A stretch of 7,365 bases of DNA from CAYRGE01 sp964423985 (GTDB lineage Bacteria > Patescibacteriota > Minisyncoccia > Phycocordibacterales > CAYRGE01), in the NCBI GenBank assembly GCA_964423985.1, contig CAYRGE010000030.1:1-7365 (forward strand). The letters run 5' to 3'. Made by a program: the position numbers and the translations under genes. The notes beneath the pieces were generated by a model that was not told where the DNA came from, searched no databases, and was given only the letters and a program-made list of their open reading frames with translations. Shown here piece by piece: positions 1 to 4,388 of this stretch (position 1 is its first letter; every line of letters starts with the position of its first letter).

Positions 1-51
1 TGCTGGATTGCTTCGTCGTTCCGCTACCGCTACACTTCTCGCAAAGAAGGA
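1..51. repeat. Dispersed 'ctggattgcttcgt' repeat, left copy
   Basis: Positions 3-16 (ctggattgcttcgt) are identical to 7294-7307 at the other end of the window, in the same orientation. The copy continues through a GC-richer stretch, with a short 'gctaccgctac' internal echo, to 'ctcgcaaa', which parallels 'ctcgcaat' in the right copy. The GC content stands out from the AT-rich surroundings. From general knowledge, sequences of the form attgcttcg...cgcaatga are dispersed in intergenic and gene-end positions of many bacterial genomes. No coding potential is seen. It lies downstream of the TOPRIM-like gene. Confidence 0.6.
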
Positions 52-87
52 TAGCAGAAGCTACTTAAATATTTGATAGAATTTTAT

Positions 88-106
88 TTACTAGAACTAT
101 TAGTAA
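88..106 (-). terminator. Weak hairpin after the TOPRIM-like gene
   Basis: Arms ttacta (88-93) and tagtaa (101-106) pair perfectly around a 7-nt loop. The hairpin starts two bases after the TGA stop (108-110) of the TOPRIM-like gene. Read on the minus strand it is followed by ATAAAATT rather than a clean U run. It is therefore only a weak candidate for a rho-independent terminator or a 3'-end stabilising hairpin. Confidence 0.3.
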
Positions 107-107
107 G

Positions 108-701
108 TCAAGATAAAGTAGAAAACAATTTGGCAAAAGCATTTTTTATGTCCTTGTCTTCGGTATTTTCAAACATAGAATCAAAATCAGTATCTTTAAA
201 TTCGTGGGCGTTTTTCCCAAACTGTTTTACAAACTCTTGTTTACAATAGTCTCTAAAGTTTTTTAAATTTTCAAAATCCGATGATTTTTTAGGATTTTTT
301 CTAGCCAATTTCAACAGTAGGTGCTCAGAGTTATGTTCCGTGAATTGGACAAGACCACCATCTTTTGTAATCAATACCTCTATTGCAGAGGAGTCGTCTA
401 TGTCTTTATCAAGAAAATAAAACAACTTTTGACCTGCGTATTTTGTCTTAATCAAAATATGTTTTGATTTGAAGTGTTTAATATTGCTTACTCCATTTAA
501 TTTGCCCTGAGAAATTATTTGGTTACCATCTTTGATAATTTCAACTTTGTTGCTAAATTGAACACTAGAAGCACTGAAAAGTGTTCTAAACTTATTTTTT
601 GTCAAATAAGCGAATAAGTTAAACTCGGTTGTACCCTCGCACAGGAGTAGATAATATACCTTAAAACCTTTTTGCTGTCCACGGATTTTAAAGTAAGTTA
701 T
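108..701 (-). CDS. TOPRIM-like (RloB/DUF4435/OLD-C-terminal type) partner of ATPase
   Basis: The open frame runs from 701 to a TGA at 108-110, about 197 codons. An ordinary start appears only at TTG 603-605, but coding signal clearly continues upstream. Codons 659-606 give VYYLLLCEGTTEFNLFAY, which matches the first TOPRIM strand with its catalytic Glu (EGxxE). About 75 residues later YFLDKDIDD supplies the DxD metal motif, and HNSEHLLLK resembles the Glu-containing helix after it. These motifs are seen directly; the nuclease/TOPRIM assignment is inferred from them. No ATG, GTG or TTG lies between the in-frame TAA at 702-704 and the TTG at 605. Candidates are therefore ATA 701, ATC 686, CTG 644, or a +1 shift from the upstream ATPase, which ends at 688 in the neighbouring frame (CTT TAA A). 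If translation really starts at TTG 605, the first TOPRIM motif is lost. Family choice is uncertain: the EGxxE spacing differs from the EGxxTE usual in RloB. Confidence 0.7.
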   Translation of the reverse strand: MTYFKIRGQQKGFKVYYLLLCEGTTEFNLFAYLTKNKFRTLFSASSVQFSNKVEIIKDGNQIISQGKLNGVSNIKHFKSKHILIKTKYAGQKLFYFLDKDIDDSSAIEVLITKDGGLVQFTEHNSEHLLLKLARKNPKKSSDFENLKNFRDYCKQEFVKQFGKNAHEFKDTDFDSMFENTEDKDIKNAFAKLFSTLS

Positions 702-1962
702 TTATAATTCTACTAAAATCAATAGTGTCTGGTACTCCTCCCAAAGACCCTAAGCGGTATATCCTCTTTATGTTATCTCTTTCTTTTACGCTATAATCTG
801 ACACTTTGCTTGCTATGATATTGTCGTCCTTCTTTTCTAAAATATGTGCTTGGTTATTTTGTAAGAGATCAAAAGTTTCGTGATTGTGAGAAGAAAAGAA
901 TAACTGAGAGTTGTTTTTGTTTATATCTTTATCTTTAAAAAGATTAAGGATAGCAATCTCCATATCTGGATGGTAGAACTTACTCGTTTCATCATAGACA
1001 ACAACACCCCCTATTTTTAATATCCTAAGAATATCACTTATATATGCTATGAGTTCACGTGTTCCAGCAGAAAGCTCGGCAGCACCAAGACTCTTATAGA
1101 AGTTGTTATATTTTGCCTCATAATTAAAAGTAAAAGATTTATCTACGGGATTAGTAACACCTTTTTTTTCAATAACAAGATTTTCAAAAGATGGTTCAAA
1201 ATACTTAACTATAGGGTTAACTACACCAAGCATTTTAGTTTGTATTTCACTATTACTGTTGAGATACTTGACTGCAAAAGCAAGTAATCCATTTAGGTTA
1301 TTTTGTCCCAGTTGGACTGAACGCTTGTCAGTAATGAAACAAAAATTAGTTTTAATTTGGTTGAGATTAGAAATACCAATTTCTTCTTTAAGATTGGCAA
1401 ATACAGAAATATCCGAACTGTCATCTAAAATTACAGAAAGAAAAGAAGACTTTTTTGGTGCTACAATATTATTCGCTAAAGAACTTATTTTGCTTTTTAT
1501 AGTAGCTCCAAGGGAAATACTGTGATTCTTCCTACTAAAGATTTTTTTGTTGTTTTTGTATAATACCTCCTCGGAAATTTCTTTACCTTCGTTTATAATA
1601 GAAATTGAGTAGTTATGTTTAGTTTTTCCAATTATAAAATCCATCTCCATTACAATAGGCTTTGACTGCATTACTTTAGTGTAATTAGGAAGAGAGATAA
1701 TAGTTTCCGTTTTTATGCCATTGGGAGCAAGTATAAATTCTTGCTGTTTTGATACCATAACTCTAGTTATAGTATCAATAATGTTTAATATGGTGCTTTT
1801 ACCTGAAGCGTTGGCACCATAAAAACCAGAAATAAGAGAGACTCTCTCTTTACCTATGTTTACATATCCTATTTTCTCTTTTTCGCCCCCTTCTGTGAAG
1901 GATATTTCTACGGGGTCTTTTATCCCATAGAAATTACGTGCTTTAATTCTTGTTATTAACAT
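688..1962 (-). CDS. SMC/OLD-like AAA ATPase (AAA_15/AAA_21), RloA/AriA/AbiLi-type
   Basis: This is a 424-residue ATPase of the family that acts as sensor or motor subunit in OLD, RloAB, AbiL and PARIS-type defence systems. Visible motifs, with approximate residues: N-terminal strand MLITRIKARNFYGI; Walker A GANASGKS 49-56; ABC signature LSAGT 297-301; Walker B VVVYDE ending in Asp324-Glu325, followed by His331-Pro332; His switch FFSSHN 355-360; and a C-terminal YRLGSLGGVP typical of the group. The middle (about 70-290) is the variable lid/coiled region. Length is normal and no key residue is missing. The ATG at 1960-1962 has no Shine-Dalgarno, but a near-consensus promoter lies about 40 bp upstream. 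The next gene encodes the TOPRIM-like protein, whose frame begins within the last codons of this one. ATP-driven activation of that nuclease-like partner is inferred from the families, not shown here. Which of the related systems it belongs to cannot be decided from sequence alone. Confidence 0.9.
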   Translation of the reverse strand: MLITRIKARNFYGIKDPVEISFTEGGEKEKIGYVNIGKERVSLISGFYGANASGKSTILNIIDTITRVMVSKQQEFILAPNGIKTETIISLPNYTKVMQSKPIVMEMDFIIGKTKHNYSISIINEGKEISEEVLYKNNKKIFSRKNHSISLGATIKSKISSLANNIVAPKKSSFLSVILDDSSDISVFANLKEEIGISNLNQIKTNFCFITDKRSVQLGQNNLNGLLAFAVKYLNSNSEIQTKMLGVVNPIVKYFEPSFENLVIEKKGVTNPVDKSFTFNYEAKYNNFYKSLGAAELSAGTRELIAYISDILRILKIGGVVVYDETSKFYHPDMEIAILNLFKDKDINKNNSQLFFSSHNHETFDLLQNNQAHILEKKDDNIIASKVSDYSVKERDNIKRIYRLGSLGGVPDTIDFSRIINNLL

Positions 1963-1968
1963 ATATAT

Positions 1969-1983
1969 AATAATGACATTATT
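1969..1983. promoter_or_regulatory. 15-bp perfect palindrome in ATPase leader (possible operator)
   Basis: aataatg (1969-1975) and cattatt (1977-1983) form a perfect inverted repeat around one central base. It lies 6 bp upstream of the ATPase ATG and downstream of the predicted transcription start near 1993. A repressor could bind the DNA, or the RNA could form a small hairpin occluding the start. All but three of the 15 positions are A or T, so chance is a real alternative. Confidence 0.3.
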
Positions 1984-1999
1984 TTGTAATAATATGCCT

Positions 2000-2028
2000 A
2001 TTATATTCTGTAAGACTTAAAAAGTCAA
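2000..2028 (-). promoter_or_regulatory. Sigma70-type promoter for the ATPase/TOPRIM pair
   Basis: On the minus strand, TTGACT (2028-2023), a 17-bp spacer and a perfect TATAAT (2005-2000) give a near-consensus promoter. A start near 1993 would leave a leader of about 30 nt before the ATPase ATG. The -35 region lies inside the last codons of the upstream HTH-like ORF, so the module has its own promoter independent of that ORF. Confidence 0.75.
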
Positions 2029-2232
2029 GTACTTTTGACAAAAAAGTGTCCTTTTTACATACTTACATTTTATGTCCTTTTTGTTTCTTTTTCTTTTGCT
2101 TATCATCTTATAAGCATAATCTTTTTGTTTACCTTCAATGACTACTCCTTCATCGGTAAATATCTTATTTGTACCTACTCCTTGTTTTTTTAATTCAATC
2201 GCTCTTAATCTAATCTCTTTTGTAAATTTCAT
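2017..2232 (-). CDS. Small HTH-like protein, basic C-terminus, function unknown
   Basis: This 71-residue basic protein is not assigned to a named family. Residues 4-46 (KEIRLRAIELKKQGVGTNKIF and on to KMISKRKR) look like two or three helices of a homeodomain-like helix-turn-helix, as in small transposase-associated DNA-binding proteins. The last 25 residues are Lys/Arg-rich and may be a degenerate tail. The ATG at 2230-2232 has no clear Shine-Dalgarno, but a TATAAT sits 21 bp upstream. The 3' end contains the -35 box of the ATPase promoter. It could be a regulator of the ATPase/TOPRIM module, a remnant of a mobile element, or a C-terminally damaged gene. The helical prediction comes from reading the sequence only. 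Confidence 0.5.
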   Translation of the reverse strand: MKFTKEIRLRAIELKKQGVGTNKIFTDEGVVIEGKQKDYAYKMISKRKRNKKDIKCKYVKRTLFCQKYLTF

Positions 2233-2253
2233 ATTTCTGTTTTTAATTTGCTA

Positions 2254-2259
2254 ATTATA
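2254..2259 (-). promoter_or_regulatory. -10 element upstream of the HTH-like ORF
   Basis: A perfect TATAAT on the minus strand is placed so that transcription would begin about 15 nt before the ATG at 2232. No good -35 hexamer is visible at 16-18 bp spacing, so this is a partial promoter call. Confidence 0.4.
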
Positions 2260-2358
2260 CAAAAAAACAAAACTTCGCTCTTTTTGGTGTCTGTTTTATT
2301 GGGGACAGATCAACTTGGCTCGTAAACTCACCAAAGCCTCCACAGAGTCTCTTATGAC
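2260..2358. other. Intergenic stretch with GC-richer 'ttggggacagatc' segment
   Basis: No ORF is supported here. The block at about 2299-2350 is noticeably richer in G and C than its flanks and includes ttggggacagatc (2299-2311). That segment is reminiscent of conserved sequences at the ends of IS200-like/REP-associated transposase elements. This is recollection, not a match that could be verified. It follows the stop of the Nudix pseudogene and precedes the HTH-like ORF, which would fit a scar of a lost element. Confidence 0.25.
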
Positions 2359-2885
2359 TTACGCTTTTTTAGAACTTAGACACTCTTTAAAAAAATAAAA
2401 ATCTCTGAATATATTAAAAGCTGTATTATAAAACTCTACTTCACCCTTTTCTAATTTTTTTAATTGTTCTGCCATCTTTTTTAAAACTTCATCTTTTGAT
2501 AACCAAACAACACTTAAAGCGTTATCTTTTTCACTATCTGTCCTTGTGTCCTATGTTGGTTTTTTATTTATTTCAGCAAAAAAACAAATCGTCTCATATT
2601 TTTCAGCGTCTCTGTTTCTAAATTCCCCAACCCTTATTAATTCTCGGATATTCTTTATAGAATAAAAAATTTCCTCCTGACATTCACGATCAATTTCTCG
2701 CTCTAATTTCTCACTTTCCGCATCACCCCCAGGAAATAATATAAAATTGTGTATCGGATTGGTAACAAAAGCAAACTTATTTTGAGTGTTTTTTACAATT
2801 GCTTTTACGGTAACCCTTTTTTGTATTTTTTCTGTTTTCTAAATTTAGGATTAACAAAAATATCTTGGTCAGTTATTATTTTCAT
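2359..2885 (-). pseudogene. Nudix hydrolase, broken by one frameshift and one in-frame TAG
   Basis: Nudix enzymes hydrolyse nucleoside-diphosphate-X substrates using a metal-binding box GX5EX7REUXEEXGU. The minus strand at 2730-2662 encodes GGDAESEKLEREIDRECQEE followed by IFY. This fits the box at G, E and the REUXEE core, but has Phe where the last Gly is expected. The ATG at 2883-2885 begins MKIITDQDIFVNPKFRKQ. An A6 run (T run 2817-2822) must gain one base to continue into RVTVKAIVKNTQNKFAFVT and the box. After KYETICFFAEINKKPT a TAG (2551-2553) interrupts. The same frame then continues for about 63 residues, including NALSVVWLSKDEVLKKMAEQ, to TAA at 2359-2361. Restored length is about 175 residues, normal for the family. 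The two lesions plus the altered box Gly argue for a decaying gene. Assembly error could explain the indel but less easily the stop. Substrate cannot be predicted. Confidence 0.8.
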
Positions 2886-2892
2886 AAAGTTA

Positions 2893-2921
2893 ATTATAAT
2901 AAAAATGCATTACGATTTCAA
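2893..2921 (-). promoter_or_regulatory. Promoter of the Nudix gene, leaderless spacing
   Basis: TTGAAA (2921-2916), a 17-bp spacer and a perfect TATAAT (2898-2893) form a strong promoter on the minus strand. Only 7 nt separate the -10 box from the ATG at 2885. Transcription would therefore start at or next to the A of the start codon, predicting a leaderless mRNA. Confidence 0.7.
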
Positions 2922-2933
2922 AACCGTAACGCA
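2901..2933 (-). terminator. Intrinsic terminator after the phosphatase remnant
   Basis: Minus-strand TGCGTTACG (2933-2925) pairs with CGTAATGCA (2914-2906) along 9 bp with one G.U wobble, and further pairs are possible in the loop. It is followed by TTTTT (2905-2901). It follows the histidine phosphatase fragment by about 20 bp and its sequence doubles as the -35/spacer of the Nudix promoter. Confidence 0.6.
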
Positions 2934-2941
2934 TAAGTTAT

Positions 2942-2964
2942 AATCCAGCACCTCACAATGATAC
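2942..2964. repeat. Degenerate half-copies of the dispersed repeat
   Basis: acctcacaatga (2950-2961) matches acctcgcaatga of the right-end repeat (7308-7319) with one difference. The adjoining aatccagca (2942-2950) is the exact reverse complement of bases 1-9 of the left-end copy. The end of the phosphatase reading frame (VVSL and its TGA) lies inside this repeat. This suggests that repeat insertion or recombination supplied the stop codon. Confidence 0.4.
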
Positions 2965-3252
2965 AACGGGTAATGGCTTATCTAACACAAACACATTACT
3001 ACGAGCATGTATCTTAGCAAGATAGCAATTTGGTGGATTTTGTAAAAAACGAAAATCTTCATCGTTTATGCCTAAGAAGTGTTTTACTATTACTCTTAAA
3101 GCAAGTCCGTGAGTAAAAATAATAATACAATCCATAGCATCATTCCGTAAGATGATTTCATTTTGCACAAAATTACCAATTTTTTTTACAAATACAGGAG
3201 TGTAATCACCGTTTGGAAATTGGTAATATAATACTCCTGTCTCATATCTTGA
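2953..3252 (-). pseudogene. Histidine phosphatase/phosphoglycerate mutase-like, C-terminal remnant
   Basis: The open frame 3252-2953 encodes about 99 residues without a sensible start. It covers the second half of the histidine phosphatase fold: YETGVLYYQFPNGDYTPVFV corresponds to the family's 'yyRfPgGES' region. IIIFTHGLALRVIVKHFLGI corresponds to the strand and helix carrying the second catalytic His ('vsHGlalr'). The N-terminal half with the nucleophilic RHG motif is absent, so the product cannot be an active phosphatase. The first possible start is GTG at 3168, which would drop part of the remaining domain. Upstream, the frame meets a truncated XRE gene with no intergenic space, and downstream it ends in a repeat. 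Both ends therefore look rearranged. A hairpin terminator follows. Confidence 0.75.
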
Positions 3253-3407
3253 TTATCGTGTTGTAGGTAACATCAGCCAGCTTTGACAATCTGTCTTGCG
3301 AAATACCAACTTTCTCTCGGTATTTTTTTATGTTCTTTGCTATTGTGGATTTCTTGTGAAAACTTTATCACAAAATCACGAATAATTTGAACTATTTCCT
3401 GCTCCAT
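3242..3407 (-). pseudogene. XRE-family (Cro/CI-type) HTH regulator, frameshifted and truncated
   Basis: A good Shine-Dalgarno (GAAGGAA, around 3411-3416) precedes ATG 3405-3407, which opens MEQEIVQIIRDFVIKFSQEI. Near an A7 run (3323-3329 as T) the frame must shift to reach NIKKYREKVGISQDRLSKLA and then DVTYNTIIKI. This is the first four helices of a Cro/CI-type DNA-binding domain, including the GISQDRLSKLADVT turn. The frame then stops at TGA 3242-3244, where the family normally continues 'ESG...NPT'. Unshifted, the start ATG gives only 44 codons, ending at 3273. It begins 17 bp after the aminotransferase stop, so it was probably co-transcribed with it. The loss of the fifth helix and the direct abutment on phosphatase sequence indicate a deletion fusion. 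Confidence 0.7.
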
Positions 3408-3424
3408 ATGTTCCTTCAATATTA

Positions 3425-4241
3425 TTAATAATTATTTTCAAACTCTTTAAATAACAAAATTAATTTTTTAGTATTTTCACCAACTAATTTATTTTTTATT
3501 TTTTTGTTATTTATTTTCACTACAGGTAAAATATTTTTATTGGTTGCTGTTATAAAAACTTCATCAGCAGAATATAATTCCTTTTCTTTGATTGTCTTTT
3601 CTTTGATTTTGAAATTATTTTTTTTTACTAAATCAATCACTAATTGTCTTGTAATACCAAACAAAATACCATCTTTGGGAGTATAAATAATATTTTTTTT
3701 AATAACGAAAATATTAGCAGTAGAACATTCAAAAACTATTTTATTCTTTATATATAAAATTTCAAAAGCTCCAAATTTTTTCTTAAGAGATTGATTTTTG
3801 ATAGCCTCGATATAATTAGTATGTTTAATTTTAGAATAATTTCTAGAATATTCCAAACTCACTAAATTAACACCTTGCTCTAAGATATTTTTATTCGGTA
3901 ACTTTATTTTTTCTATTAAAATTAAAACAGTACTATTGTTTTTAAAATTAAAACCATCTGAAGATTTTCCGCCAGTTATTATAACTCTAATTATTGCTTC
4001 TTTTAAATTATTTTTTAACTATATCTTTAAATTCTTCTTTTGATAAATTAAATTTAATACTTAATTCTTTTGTGGAATTTTTAATTCTCCTATAATGCTC
4101 TTCTAACAAAAAAATTTTCCCATTTTTAGTAGTTCTAGAAACATCAAAAACTGCATAGCCCCTCAGAAAACCTAAATCATAAGGTGAAATTAAAATATCT
4201 TTCATTTTCTTTATTTTTCCATTTTGATATCCATATTTCAT
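3425..4241 (-). pseudogene. Class IV PLP aminotransferase (BCAT/D-amino-acid type), one frameshift
   Basis: Fold-type IV aminotransferases move amino groups between branched-chain or D-amino acids and 2-oxo acids using PLP. The first part (4241-4008) has NGKI, YDLGFLRGYAVFD, KIFLLEEHYRRIKNSTKEL, the normal N-terminal domain. It stops at TAA 4008-4010, just after an A6 run (T run 4011-4016). Removing one A lets it continue NNLKEAIIRVIITGG and on into the second part. That part has SKIKHTNYIEA with the probable PLP-binding Lys (before HTNY), then FECSTANIFVI, GILFGITRQLVIDLV and ADEVFITATNKNILPVV, ending at TAA 3425-3427. All signature segments are present and restored length is about 271 residues, close to the family norm. 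The function may thus be recently lost, restored by slippage, or intact if the extra A is an assembly error. Codon use is extremely A/T-biased. Substrate class (IlvE, Dat or PabC-like) cannot be decided. Confidence 0.8.
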
Positions 4242-4248
4242 ATTATTT

Positions 4249-4254
4249 TTTATA
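4249..4254 (-). promoter_or_regulatory. -10 element with leaderless spacing before the aminotransferase
   Basis: TATAAA (4254-4249) is separated by exactly 7 nt from the ATG at 4241, the same geometry as at the Nudix and membrane-protein genes. No Shine-Dalgarno is present. The -35 region is only a T run, and the whole region is very AT-rich, so the call is tentative. Confidence 0.4.
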
Positions 4255-4270
4255 ATTTTTCTTTAAACTT

Positions 4271-4308
4271 AAAAAAAGTATCATTTAAAATTGATTCTCT
4301 TAAAATGA
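4271..4308 (-). terminator. Probable intrinsic terminator downstream of rnr
   Basis: On the minus strand TCATTT (4308-4303) pairs with AAATGA (4286-4281). Two or three more inner pairs form after one mismatch, and TAC plus a run of seven T (4277-4271) follows. It lies about 80 bp after the rnr stop and before the aminotransferase start, so it would separate the housekeeping block from the accessory genes. Confidence 0.45.
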
Positions 4309-4388
4309 AATAAGAAATATCCAAATTTTAAAAATCATTTTAAATAAGGAAACATAGAATAAAACTTAGTTGTTGACCTTTATGAATA

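Noticed and set aside
1259..1525. 88-codon plus-strand ORF opposite the ATPase
   Set aside because: It lies wholly inside the ATPase gene on the other strand, has no family-like motifs or start signal, and is a composition shadow.
2014..2026. gactt-aaa-aagtc inverted repeat as a terminator for the HTH-like ORF
   Set aside because: The stem is only 5 bp, lacks a following U run and coincides with promoter bases, so it is not called as a terminator.
2551..2553. TAG recoded as an amino acid
   Set aside because: There is a single occurrence in a gene that also carries a frameshift and an altered catalytic box; ordinary pseudogene decay is more likely.
2749..2943. 64-codon plus-strand ORF
   Set aside because: It is the complement of the Nudix pseudogene N-terminus and its promoter; the minus strand explains the sequence much better.
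3172..3240. Interleaved inverted repeats (11-bp attaccaattt/aaattggtaat; 8-bp acaggagt/actcctgt)
   Set aside because: They could form a pseudoknot, but both lie in codons for phosphatase residues and the sequence is AT-rich, so chance is the simpler explanation without covariation evidence.
3504..3686. 60-codon plus-strand ORF
   Set aside because: Antisense to the conserved C-terminal half of the aminotransferase; hydrophobic residues reflect T-rich complement.
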